64,000 nt of DNA from an uncultured Bacteroidaceae bacterium (GTDB lineage: Bacteria; Bacteroidota; Bacteroidia; Bacteroidales; Bacteroidaceae): positions 1 through 64,000 of the forward strand of contig CAJOLW010000001.1 in assembly GCA_905235525.1 (NCBI GenBank), in the 5' to 3' direction. Shown here one piece after another: positions 18,894-26,533 of this stretch (positions are counted from its first letter, which is position 1; the number at the start of each line of letters is the position of its first letter). Position numbers and translations under genes: made by a program. The notes under the pieces are model-generated. The model was not told where the DNA came from and did no database searches. It saw only the letters and a program-made list of their open reading frames with translations.

Positions 18894-20489
18894 ATGGTGA
18901 ACACAAAATACATCTTCGTTACCGGAGGTGTCGTCTCCTCGCTCGGCAAAGGCATCATCTCCGCCAGCATCGGCAAACTGCTCCAGGCACGTGGCTTCAA
19001 AGTCACCATCCAGAAATTCGACCCCTACATCAACATCGACCCTGGCACCCTCAACCCCTACGAGCACGGCGAATGCTACGTCACCGTTGATGGCATGGAG
19101 ACCGACCTCGACCTCGGCCACTACGAGCGTTTCACCGACATCCAGACCACACGCCACAACTCCATCACCACCGGACGCATCTACAAGACCGTCATAGACC
19201 GTGAACGGCATGGCGACTACCTCGGCAAGACCATTCAGGTCGTGCCCCACATCACCGACGAAATCAAAAGGAGGATGCTGAGAGAAGGTTCGGAGGAAGG
19301 GCTTGATTTCGTCATCACCGAAGTGGGCGGCACCATCGGCGACATTGAGAGTGCCCCCTTCATGGAAGCCATCCGGCAACTGCGATGGCAACTGGGCCGC
19401 AATGCCGTGTGTGTGCATCTCACCTATGTGCCCTACCTGAAAGCCGCCGGCGAACTGAAGACCAAGCCCACCCAGCACTCCGTGAAGGAACTTCAGGGCA
19501 TGGGCATCCAGCCCGACATTCTTGTACTCCGCACCGAACGCCACCTCGACGACTCCCTACGCATGAAAGTTGCCTCCTTCTGCAATGTTGACCTTGAATG
19601 TGTGGTGCAGAGCGAAGACATGCCCAGTATCTACGAAGTGCCAGTCAACATGCAACGGCAAGGGCTTGATGCCGCCATCCTCCGCAAAATCGGCATTCCA
19701 GTAGGAGAGACACCAGCCATGAAATCATGGCACGACTTTCTCGACAAACAGCGCCATGCCACCCAGGAAATTGACGTGGCACTTGTTGGCAAGTACGATT
19801 TGCAAGATGCCTATAAATCCATTCGCGAAAGCCTTAACCTCGCCGGCATCTACTGTGGTGTGAAGGTGAAAGCCCACTTCGTTAACAGCGAAGACATCAC
19901 CCCCGACAACGTGGCAAAACAACTCGAAGGCATGGCAGGAGCCATCATCTGCCCCGGATTCGGACAGCGAGGCATCGAAGGCAAAATCACAGCCATTCAA
20001 TACACCCGCACCCACGACATCCCCACCTTCGGCATCTGCCTCGGCATGCAGATGATGGTCATCGAATTCGCCCGCCACGTGCTCGGACTCGCCGATGCCC
20101 ACAGCACCGAAATGACCTCCGGCACCCAGCACCCCGTCATCGACCTCATGGAAGAGCAGAAGACCATCACCGGCATGGGCGGCACCATGCGCCTCGGAGC
20201 CTATCCCTGCCAGTTGCGCGATGGCAGCAAGGCACACGGCATCTACGGCAAGTCCGACATCCAGGAGCGGCACCGCCACCGCTACGAGTTCAACAACCAC
20301 TACCTCCCCACCTTCGAACAGCATGGCATGCAATGCGTCGGCACCAATCCCGAAAGCAACTTGGTCGAAGTTGTCGAACTCCCCGACAAGAAATGGTTCA
20401 TCGGCACCCAGTTCCATCCCGAATACGCCTCCACCGTCCTCCATCCACACCCCCTCTTCATGGACTTCGTGCGGACAATAATGAAGTGA
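18894..20489 (+). CDS. pyrG: CTP synthase
   Basis: The enzyme aminates UTP to CTP with glutamine-derived ammonia and ATP. The N-terminal synthetase domain begins with the signature GGVVSSLGKGIISASIG and carries YINIDPGTLNPYEHGE. The C-terminal class I amidotransferase domain has the nucleophile Cys in FGICLGMQM and the catalytic HPE near the end (QFHPEYAST). The length of 531 residues is normal. It is the last gene of the gltB run. Its codon use is strongly C-ending and more GC-rich than genes such as serS. Confidence 0.97.
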   Translation: MVNTKYIFVTGGVVSSLGKGIISASIGKLLQARGFKVTIQKFDPYINIDPGTLNPYEHGECYVTVDGMETDLDLGHYERFTDIQTTRHNSITTGRIYKTVIDRERHGDYLGKTIQVVPHITDEIKRRMLREGSEEGLDFVITEVGGTIGDIESAPFMEAIRQLRWQLGRNAVCVHLTYVPYLKAAGELKTKPTQHSVKELQGMGIQPDILVLRTERHLDDSLRMKVASFCNVDLECVVQSEDMPSIYEVPVNMQRQGLDAAILRKIGIPVGETPAMKSWHDFLDKQRHATQEIDVALVGKYDLQDAYKSIRESLNLAGIYCGVKVKAHFVNSEDITPDNVAKQLEGMAGAIICPGFGQRGIEGKITAIQYTRTHDIPTFGICLGMQMMVIEFARHVLGLADAHSTEMTSGTQHPVIDLMEEQKTITGMGGTMRLGAYPCQLRDGSKAHGIYGKSDIQERHRHRYEFNNHYLPTFEQHGMQCVGTNPESNLVEVVELPDKKWFIGTQFHPEYASTVLHPHPLFMDFVRTIMK

Positions 20490-20506
20490 GAGATAACAGA
20501 CAAAAA

Positions 20507-20540
20507 TGCCACACCGGAACCCTTTCCAGTGTGGCACTTT
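20507..20540 (+). terminator. Terminator after pyrG
   Basis: TGCCACAC pairs with GTGTGGCA (20507-20514 with 20529-20536), with two more pairs after one mismatch, followed by a short T-run. The rest of 20541-20786 shows nothing I can call. Confidence 0.7.
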
Positions 20541-20816
20541 CACTTTCTCCAAGTCGTGAACACTCTCGTAATGTCTTATGGTAGGCATCCACCTCTTTTC
20601 CTCTCACACTCTTCCCCAATCGTACAAAATAACCAATCCTCACACCGTTTTTTTCTTTTGCCTCCCCCTGTTCTCATCTTCTTCGGTTTCAGATTCACCA
20701 CGAATTTCAGTATTTGCACATACACAATCGATGCCTCAATCGAGATAAAACTAAGAAAGATATGAATCATCACATATCTTGATTTATGATGCACACTGAC
20801 AAAGGATGCACATCGT

Positions 20817-20876
20817 TCAAAGTGTGATTTCTCCCTCGAATGTGATGGCGGCAGGATCGGTCATGAGGATGTGGCC
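20817..20876 (-). pseudogene. Remnant of a second dapF 3' end
   Basis: The minus strand reads [19 protein letters not shown] and a stop. This matches the last 19 residues of the intact DapF at 22662, except for two substitutions. The two 60-nt stretches differ at 11 positions, mostly silent. Homology continues past the stop to about 20787 (matching 22630-22661). The remnant and the intact end form imperfect direct repeats around the NSS transporter. Confidence 0.85.
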
Positions 20877-20919
20877 TTATCTTATTATAACCTCTCGTTC
20901 TTTAATTCTTCCTGTTTCT

Positions 20920-22311
20920 TTATAACTTTATGAATGCCGCGAGAAGCAGTATGGTGAGCATAATGGGCACAACATATTTAAGCATCACGATGTAGAGTTT
21001 CTTGCGATGGAAATGATAACCATTGAGGCGCATCTCACCGACAAGGAAGTTTGGCTTCATCACCCAACCTATCAGGATGCAAGTGCAGATGGCAAGGACA
21101 GGCATTAACAGATTGTTGCTCAGATAGTCGAAAATGTCGAGTATCTGCGCTGTAACCCCATTTGGCAGCGTGTATTCGAAGTATAACACATTGTAACCTA
21201 AACAGACTACTACCGACCCAATAAGCCCTATACTGGCCATAATCAACACCGACTTGCGACGGCTCCATCCGAACTTGTCCATTATGCTGGACACGATAGC
21301 CTCAAGTAAGGACACTGCACTCGTTACGGCAGCAAATAATACCGTGAGGAAAAACACAATACCCATTATCATGCCAAATGCGCCAAGATTATCAAAAACC
21401 TTTGGCAGGGCAATGAAAATCAGCCCGGGACCAGCCTTCATGCCATCAGTACCCATAAAAACATAAACGGAAGGGATGATCATCAGTCCGGCAAGCACGG
21501 CTACAATTGTGTCGAACATCTCTATGCGGTCAATTGCCTGTCCAAGATTTACGTTCTTCTTCATATATGAGCCGTATGCTATCATAATGCCCATGGCTAT
21601 GGAAAGCGAATAGAAGAGTTGTCCTGTGGCATCGAAACATATCATAAGGAAACGGGATAGCGTCAGTCCTTTAAAGTTGGGCAGGAAGTACATCACCGCA
21701 CCTTCTAACCCCGTGCGAGTCACGCCGTTTGCGTCAGTATGGCTTGTGAAGAGCGAATAGATGCAGATGAACACGACCATAACAATCAGCGAGGGCATGA
21801 GGATGCGAGAATATCTCTCGATACCCTTCTCCACGCCATTATAAACGATATAGAAGCATATCAGGGCAAAGATTCCCATATACACCAGTGGTTCCCACTG
21901 CGATGTTATGAAGCCTGTGAAGAAATTATCAGACACGGCATCATCGTCACTGAATGTTAGATACGTGGCAAAATACTTCAGCACCCAGCCGCCTATCACA
22001 CAATAGTATGGATAGATGACACAAGGGACTATGAACGCCAGCCATCCCAGGAATGCCCATTTCTTGCTAAAGTACTTATATGCTGTGAGAGGTCCCTGCT
22101 GCGAACGTCTGCCTATAGCCACCTCGGTTATAAGCAGCGTAAAGCCAAAAGTTACGACCAGAATAATGTAAATCAGTAGGAACAAACCACCCCCATCGCG
22201 AGCTGCCAGATACGGAAACCGCCAGATATTGCCCAAACCTACTGCTGAGCCGGCAGCAGCAAGCACGAAGCCCAGCGAGCCACTAAAAGAATTTCGATTT
22301 TTATTATTCAT
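20920..22311 (-). CDS. Sodium-dependent transporter, NSS/SNF family
   Basis: This inner-membrane Na+-coupled symporter belongs to the neurotransmitter:sodium symporter family, whose bacterial members import amino acids or amines. The N-terminal segment GFVLAAAGSAVGLGNIWRFP is the family hallmark, with the unwound TM1 that binds Na+ and substrate. About 12 hydrophobic segments can be seen in 463 residues. The substrate cannot be read from the sequence. It has its own promoter and is bracketed by dapF-derived direct repeats, so the segment may have arrived by recombination. Confidence 0.9.
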   Translation of the reverse strand: MNNKNRNSFSGSLGFVLAAAGSAVGLGNIWRFPYLAARDGGGLFLLIYIILVVTFGFTLLITEVAIGRRSQQGPLTAYKYFSKKWAFLGWLAFIVPCVIYPYYCVIGGWVLKYFATYLTFSDDDAVSDNFFTGFITSQWEPLVYMGIFALICFYIVYNGVEKGIERYSRILMPSLIVMVVFICIYSLFTSHTDANGVTRTGLEGAVMYFLPNFKGLTLSRFLMICFDATGQLFYSLSIAMGIMIAYGSYMKKNVNLGQAIDRIEMFDTIVAVLAGLMIIPSVYVFMGTDGMKAGPGLIFIALPKVFDNLGAFGMIMGIVFFLTVLFAAVTSAVSLLEAIVSSIMDKFGWSRRKSVLIMASIGLIGSVVVCLGYNVLYFEYTLPNGVTAQILDIFDYLSNNLLMPVLAICTCILIGWVMKPNFLVGEMRLNGYHFHRKKLYIVMLKYVVPIMLTILLLAAFIKL

Positions 22312-22423
22312 GGCATTAATTATAATGATTATTGTTTTTATCCATGTTAATTCACTTGTTTATTTCAGAGTTAATAATGATAGGTAACGAATGCTTTCAA
22401 CTGTGTTTGTCTTCATTTCGTTG

Positions 22424-22453
22424 CAAAGATACAACATCTATTCGCTAAATCAA
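22424..22453 (-). promoter_or_regulatory. Promoter of the NSS transporter
   Basis: On the minus strand TTG (22451-22453) precedes TATCTTTG (22424-22431) by 19 nt. The leader is about 105 nt. Confidence 0.7.
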
Positions 22454-22535
22454 TACTTTTTTTGTGTGTTTTATGTTTTTTTTGTGATTGTCTGTTCCAA
22501 ATGTTTATAAATCCTTCTCTCAAAGACCACTCAAT

Positions 22536-22598
22536 CGTACCCCTCGGGAGCATTGTGACGTACCCCTCGGGTACGCCGCAGCGTACCCGAGGGGTACG
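22536..22598. repeat. Three-unit 23-bp periodic repeat, CGTACCCCTCGGGTACG family
   Basis: Units start at 22536, 22559 and 22582, exactly 23 bp apart. Unit 2 is CGTACCC-CTC-GGGTACG, itself a 7-bp hairpin. Unit 3 is its exact reverse complement, so units 2 and 3 also form a 17-bp stem. The same motif with the same period recurs at 50180-50242. Confidence 0.8.
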
Positions 22599-22661
22599 AT
22601 ACAAACTTCGACCTCTTAAAAAGTCAAACAGATGATGCACGCTGCCATGGATGCACCTTGT

Positions 22662-23585
22662 TTAGAGTGTGATTTCACCCTCGAATGTGATGGCAGCCGG
22701 TCCTGTCATAAGGATGTGGTTGTCGGTCTCGCTCCATTCGATGTGCAAGGTGCCGCCATCCATCCTGATGTTGCTCTGACGACCGGCACGACCTGTCAGG
22801 TGGGCGGCTACGGCGGTGGCGCAGGCTCCTGTTCCGCAGGCGAGGGTGATGCCCGAACCGCGTTCCCACACGCGCATGCGGAAAGTGTTCTCGCCTATGG
22901 CTTGGGCGAACTCGATGTTGCAGCGTTGAGGGAAGGCGGGATGATGTTCGAGCAGAGGACCATAGTGTTCCAATGGAAACTGCTCCACGTCTTCATCATC
23001 GAGAAAGATGACGAAGTGGGGATTGCCCATGGAGACGAAGGTGCCCCAGAAGGTGTCAGACCCTCCCCCTGCCCTCCCTACAGGGAGGGAGCAGTTACCT
23101 TGCCCGTATGTTTTTCCCTCATTCTCCCCATTAATTGAGATACTATCCCCTCCCTGTAGGGAGGGTGAGAGGAGTGTCTTTGGGGGAAGGGTCTCTGGTT
23201 TGCCCATATCGACGGTGACGGCTTCCACTTTGTCGTCGGCATCGAGATGAAGCTGAAGGATTTTGACACCCGAAAGTGTCTGGAGACGGATTGGGTTCTT
23301 TTTCGTCACGCCTTTGTCGTGAAGAAATTTTGCCACGCACCGGGTGCCGTTGCCGCACATCATGGCTTCAGAGCCGTCGTTGTTGAAGATGCGCATGGAA
23401 AAGTCGGCGTCGGGACAGGTGGCGGCGCCGATGAGGATGAGTCCGTCGCTGCCGATGCCGAAGTGGGGCTTGCTCCACTGGATGGATGCGGCGGCGGGGT
23501 CGGGTATATTATATAATAATGTGTTGACGTAGATGTAGTCATTTCCGGCACCGTGCATCTTGGTAAAATGGATTGTCTGTTTCAT
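22662..23585 (-). CDS. dapF: Diaminopimelate epimerase with in-frame insert
   Basis: The enzyme converts LL- to meso-diaminopimelate for lysine and peptidoglycan synthesis. Both active-site cysteines are present: Cys-77 in MMCGNGTRC and Cys-250 in [10 protein letters not shown]. At 307 residues it is about 40 longer than usual. The excess lies at residues 137-175, which are Gly/Ser/Pro-rich and encoded by a palindromic repeat (23072-23165). I chose the start at 23585 because [17 protein letters not shown] matches the family; a longer frame runs into the promoter. Confidence 0.93.
   Translation of the reverse strand: MKQTIHFTKMHGAGNDYIYVNTLLYNIPDPAAASIQWSKPHFGIGSDGLILIGAATCPDADFSMRIFNNDGSEAMMCGNGTRCVAKFLHDKGVTKKNPIRLQTLSGVKILQLHLDADDKVEAVTVDMGKPETLPPKTLLSPSLQGGDSISINGENEGKTYGQGNCSLPVGRAGGGSDTFWGTFVSMGNPHFVIFLDDEDVEQFPLEHYGPLLEHHPAFPQRCNIEFAQAIGENTFRMRVWERGSGITLACGTGACATAVAAHLTGRAGRQSNIRMDGGTLHIEWSETDNHILMTGPAAITFEGEITL
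23072..23165. repeat. Palindromic CCCTCCCT repeat pair inside dapF
   Basis: CCCTCCCT-AC-AGGGAGGG (23072-23089) and CCCTCCCT-GT-AGGGAGGG (23148-23165) are inverted copies flanking 58 nt, all inside the dapF reading frame. The layout resembles a small MITE or REP-type element whose length keeps the frame open. Confidence 0.8.
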
Positions 23586-23615
23586 TTTGTCTTGCGTTTT
23601 GATTGTTTTTGCATG

Positions 23616-23649
23616 CAAATGTAGGTATTTTTAATGTTTTAACTTCAAA
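23616..23649 (-). promoter_or_regulatory. Promoter of dapF
   Basis: TTTG (23646-23649) and TACATTTG (23616-23623) on the minus strand are 22 nt apart, about 30 nt upstream of the chosen dapF start. Confidence 0.6.
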
Positions 23650-23720
23650 AAGGAAGTTGTTTTTTGTTTGTTTATTGATGTATATCAAAAATAAAGCAAA
23701 AGATGTTAAATAATTATCAT

Positions 23721-23756
23721 TTTGCTTTACTATTTTATGAAAAAGCTTTACCTTTG
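23721..23756 (+). promoter_or_regulatory. Promoter of the Gln/Asn-rich leader ORF
   Basis: TACCTTTG (23749-23756) is a good -7 box. TTTG at 23721-23724 is 24 nt upstream, slightly long for a -33 box. Transcription would start near 23763, 23 nt before the small ORF. Confidence 0.6.
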
Positions 23757-23785
23757 CATTGTAAAACAAACAAAATACAAACAAT

Positions 23786-23920
23786 ATGTCATCTATAAGT
23801 GAATATTTCACAGCAGTTCTGAATCAGAACAATCAGCAGCAGAATCAGCAGCAGAACCTGAACAATCAGCAGAATCAGGCTCAGCAGATTGCTTGTTGTG
23901 GAATTCTACCAGCCGGATGA
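23786..23920 (+). CDS. Gln/Asn-rich 44-residue peptide, candidate leader peptide
   Basis: The ORF begins MSSISEYFTAVLNQ and ends with IACCGILPAG. Residues 13-34 contain 12 Gln (all CAG codons) and 8 Asn, with only one Leu and one Ala between them. A promoter lies directly upstream. A terminator-like hairpin with T-run starts 65 nt after its stop, and PII-amtB follows. I do not recognise a family. The tract, the position before nitrogen genes and the downstream hairpin suggest an attenuator leader peptide. A stand-alone secreted or regulatory micropeptide remains possible. The coding status rests on the start, stop and context only. Confidence 0.5.
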   Translation: MSSISEYFTAVLNQNNQQQNQQQNLNNQQNQAQQIACCGILPAG

Positions 23921-24024
23921 ACACATGAAGAAAGGCAAGCACAGAAGAAACACAGTACGACACAAACACAAAATAAAAATGAAGAGAGGCTGGTTCCCAT
24001 GAGGGAGTCAGCCTCCGACTTTTT
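23908..24024 (+). promoter_or_regulatory. Candidate attenuator upstream of PII-amtB
   Basis: The terminator stem is 23986-23998 with 24003-24015: 13 consecutive pairs including two G-U, with an ATGA loop, followed by T5 at 24020-24024. ACCAGCC at 23908-23914, in the last codons of the Gln/Asn-rich ORF, is fully complementary to GGCTGGT at 23988-23994 in the left arm. A ribosome ending translation at 23918 would mask the upstream segment and allow the terminator. One stalled in the Gln/Asn tract would leave it free to block the terminator. The structure is seen; the mechanism is inferred. Confidence 0.5.
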
Positions 24025-24071
24025 GAGAGAGCATTAAAACTTATTTATTTACATTAAAACACAAACACAAC

Positions 24072-24419
24072 ATGAAAAGAATCGAAGCAATTATCCGCAA
24101 GACGAAATTCGAGGATGTGAAGGAGGCCTTGCTGAAATCGGACATCGACTGGTTTGAGTACCACAACGTGCATGGCATCGGACAGACACGTGAGGAGCGC
24201 ATCTACCGCGGCGTGCAGTACTCGACCGACGTAATTGAACGCGTGGCACTGACCATCGTGTGCCGCGACCACTTTGTGGAGCCGACGGTGAAGGTCATCC
24301 TGAAGGTGGCGTACACGGGTGAAATCGGTGACGGACGCGTCTTCGTGAGCGACATGATCGACACATGGAGCATCCGCACAGGCGAGAACGGCGACACCGT
24401 ACTGAGAGATAAGAAGTAA
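24072..24419 (+). CDS. PII family nitrogen regulatory protein (GlnK/GlnB-like)
   Basis: A small trimeric signal protein that binds ATP/ADP and 2-oxoglutarate and, next to amtB, usually gates the ammonium channel. The start KRIEAIIRKTKFEDVKEAL and the end GEIGDGRVFVSD...IRTGENGD match the family. The T-loop IYRGVQY keeps a Tyr at the position of E. coli GlnB Tyr-51, though the loop is one residue shorter and GHTELYRG is altered. The length is 115 residues. It lies 42 nt before amtB. I leave the gene symbol open because the GlnB/GlnK split does not apply cleanly to Bacteroidota. Confidence 0.9.
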   Translation: MKRIEAIIRKTKFEDVKEALLKSDIDWFEYHNVHGIGQTREERIYRGVQYSTDVIERVALTIVCRDHFVEPTVKVILKVAYTGEIGDGRVFVSDMIDTWSIRTGENGDTVLRDKK

Positions 24420-24434
24420 ACAAAAAAAGAAGAT

Positions 24435-24454
24435 TAGTCACAACACAAACACAA
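24435..24454 (+). promoter_or_regulatory. CA-rich leader element before amtB
   Basis: A 20-nt block made of TAGTCA followed by CA-rich ACAAACACAA units recurs identically at 25762-25781 before the barrel gene. Related ACACAAACACAA tracts precede PII (24058-24071) and glnA (31050-31062). No Shine-Dalgarno is present, so this may be a translation-enhancing leader. Confidence 0.45.
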
Positions 24455-24461
24455 CACAACT

Positions 24462-25718
24462 ATGAACGAAATTGGATTATCACTTGATACTGTATGGATG
24501 CTTCTGGCAGCCATTCTGGTGTTCTGGATGCAACCGGGCTTTGCCCTCTGCGAGGCAGGTTTCACACGCGGAAAGAACGCCGCCAACATCCTGATGAAGA
24601 ACTTTGTCGATTTCATGCTCGGCTCACTGCTGTTCTTCGGCCTTGGCTTCGGCATCATGTTCGGCAGCGACGTGCTGGGCGGATTTATCGGTATGCCCAA
24701 CTGGGGCGCTCTCTCCTTCTATGATGGCGACCTTCCGGTGGAGGGCTTCCTGATTTTCGAGACGGTGTTCTGCGCCACCTCTGCCACCATCGTGAGCGGT
24801 GCGATGGCTGAGCGCACGAAGTTCTCCATGTACTTGGTGTACAGTGCTTTCATCTCGCTCATCATCTATCCCGTGGAGGGTCACTGGACATGGGGCGGTG
24901 GCTGGCTCTGCAACGATGCTGCCGACTCGTTCATGATGACGACTTTCGGCGACGTGTTCCATGATTTTGCCGGTTCTGCCATCGTGCATAGTGTGGGCGG
25001 TGTGCTCGCTCTCATCGGTGCCATCGTGCTGGGCCCCCGTCTCGGCAAGTATGGCAAGGACGGCAAGAGCCGTGCCATTCCCGGCCACAACCTCACTTTG
25101 GCAGCCCTCGGCGTGTTCATCCTCTGGATGGGATGGTTCGGCTTCAACCCTGGCAGTCAGTTGGCAGCGAGTGGTGAGGTGAACCGCGTGGCCATCTCGC
25201 ACGTGTTCCTGACCACCAACCTGGCGGCTGTGTCTGGCGGCGTGGCAACCATGTTCCTCACATGGTTCAAGTACGGAAAGCCTTCTCTCTCCCTGACGCT
25301 CAACGGCATCTTGGCTGGCCTCGTGGGCATTACGGCAGGTTGCGACCTCGTTTCTCCTGTCGGTGCCATCATCATCGGCCTCGTCTGCGGTGTCGTGCTG
25401 GTGTTCGCCATTGAGTTCATCGACCACAAACTGCACATTGACGACCCTGTGGGTGCTTCCTCTGTGCATGGTGTTTGCGGTATTCTCGGCACGCTCATGA
25501 CTGGTCTCCTCTCTACCAGCAATGGCGCTCTCTACGGAGGCGGCTGGGGTTTCTTCGGTGCCGAGTGCTTCGGTATCCTCGTCATCGATCTCTGGGCTGC
25601 CGCATGCGGACTCGTCCTCTTCTACAGCATCAAAAAACTGCATGGTATCCGTGTGGATGCCCGCATTGAGGAGGAAGGTCTTGACATCTATGAACATGGA
25701 GAGAGTTGCTACAACTGA
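24462..25718 (+). CDS. amtB: Ammonium transporter
   Basis: Inner-membrane Amt/Mep/Rh family channel for ammonium uptake. The sequence starts GLSLDTVWMLLAAILVFWMQ and runs through about eleven hydrophobic segments. Family motifs include FCATSATIVSGAMAER, the GGVLALIGA stretch and, late in the protein, DPVGASSVHGVCGILGT, which contains a pore-lining His. The length of 418 residues is normal. There is no long N-terminal signal. It follows PII by 42 nt, the usual pairing in which PII blocks the channel when nitrogen is plentiful. Confidence 0.97.
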   Translation: MNEIGLSLDTVWMLLAAILVFWMQPGFALCEAGFTRGKNAANILMKNFVDFMLGSLLFFGLGFGIMFGSDVLGGFIGMPNWGALSFYDGDLPVEGFLIFETVFCATSATIVSGAMAERTKFSMYLVYSAFISLIIYPVEGHWTWGGGWLCNDAADSFMMTTFGDVFHDFAGSAIVHSVGGVLALIGAIVLGPRLGKYGKDGKSRAIPGHNLTLAALGVFILWMGWFGFNPGSQLAASGEVNRVAISHVFLTTNLAAVSGGVATMFLTWFKYGKPSLSLTLNGILAGLVGITAGCDLVSPVGAIIIGLVCGVVLVFAIEFIDHKLHIDDPVGASSVHGVCGILGTLMTGLLSTSNGALYGGGWGFFGAECFGILVIDLWAAACGLVLFYSIKKLHGIRVDARIEEEGLDIYEHGESCYN

Positions 25719-25761
25719 TTGATGGGAGGGTGTAAAATGTAAATTGTTAAATGTCAAAAAA

Positions 25762-25781
25762 TAGTCACAACACAAACACAA
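25762..25781 (+). promoter_or_regulatory. CA-rich leader element before the barrel gene
   Basis: Identical over 20 nt to 24435-24454. It lies 13 nt before the start codon, after an AATTGT-type fragment (25735-25760). Confidence 0.45.
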
Positions 25782-25794
25782 AAGGAAACAAGTT

Positions 25795-26514
25795 ATGAAA
25801 AAGGTATTTAGATTGTTTTCCCTCACGGCTTTGTCGCTCTTCGGAGCGACTGCCGTAGAGGCACAAGAAACGAAAGTGGGAACAACTATAGAGGCGGACG
25901 TAGTGAACCAATATATCTGGCGCGGTCAAGAGTTGGGAAATGTGTCCTTCCAACCCACACTGGGCATCGACTACAAAGGGCTGTCATTCACGGCATGGGG
26001 AAGCGTGGGACTGAGCACTCCCGATGACACGAAAGAGTTTGACCTCACACTGGGTTATACCCTCGGAGGTTTCAACATCGGTGTGACCGACTACTGGTTC
26101 AACACGGGAAATGACCCTAAGGGGCGTTACTTCATGTACGAAGCGCACCGAACAAACCACATCTTTGAGGCAAATGTCGGTTATGACTTCGGCGTGGCAA
26201 GTCTGCAATGGTACACTAACTTTGCTGGCAATGACGGTGTGAACAAGGATGGTAAACGTGCCTACAGTTCCTACTTCGAGGCATCGGTTCCCTTCAAACT
26301 TGCCTCCGTCGATTGGACAGCCACAGCAGGAGCAGTCCCCTATGCCACCGACTTCTACGGCACGAATGGTTTTGCCGTGACCAACCTCGCCCTAACTGCC
26401 ATGAAGGACATCCGGGTGACTGACACCTTCACCCTCCCCATCTTCGCCCGTCTGACCGCCAACCCATGCAGTCAGAAAGCCTATCTGGTGTTTGGATTCA
26501 CGTTGCGTCCATAA
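25795..26514 (+). CDS. Outer-membrane beta-barrel protein of the amtB locus
   Basis: The 239-residue protein begins with a signal peptide (MKKVFRLFSLTALSLFGATA, cleavage likely after VEAQ). Alternating polar/hydrophobic strands such as GLSFTAWGSVGLS and FEANVGYDFGVASLQW follow, and it ends in an aromatic-rich strand (YLVFGFTLRP) suited to barrel assembly. It is probably a small porin or TorF-like barrel; I do not recognise a characterised family. It follows amtB by 76 nt with the same leader element and precedes a terminator. A role in letting ammonium or small nitrogen compounds cross the outer membrane is an inference from position. Confidence 0.75.
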   Translation: MKKVFRLFSLTALSLFGATAVEAQETKVGTTIEADVVNQYIWRGQELGNVSFQPTLGIDYKGLSFTAWGSVGLSTPDDTKEFDLTLGYTLGGFNIGVTDYWFNTGNDPKGRYFMYEAHRTNHIFEANVGYDFGVASLQWYTNFAGNDGVNKDGKRAYSSYFEASVPFKLASVDWTATAGAVPYATDFYGTNGFAVTNLALTAMKDIRVTDTFTLPIFARLTANPCSQKAYLVFGFTLRP

Positions 26515-26533
26515 AATCCAAACCAGATGAAGG

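Noticed and set aside
20529-20765. 78-codon ORF after pyrG
   Set aside because: Low-complexity Phe/Ser/Pro-rich translation with no start signal; it overlaps the pyrG terminator.
22536-22598. CRISPR array
   Set aside because: Repeat units are 17 bp with 6-nt spacers, only three units, one inverted, and no cas genes in the window.
23925-24002. 25-codon basic ORF starting 4 nt after the Gln/Asn-rich ORF
   Set aside because: It runs into the terminator left arm and has no recognisable sequence. Kept only as a possible way for re-initiating ribosomes to disturb the hairpin.
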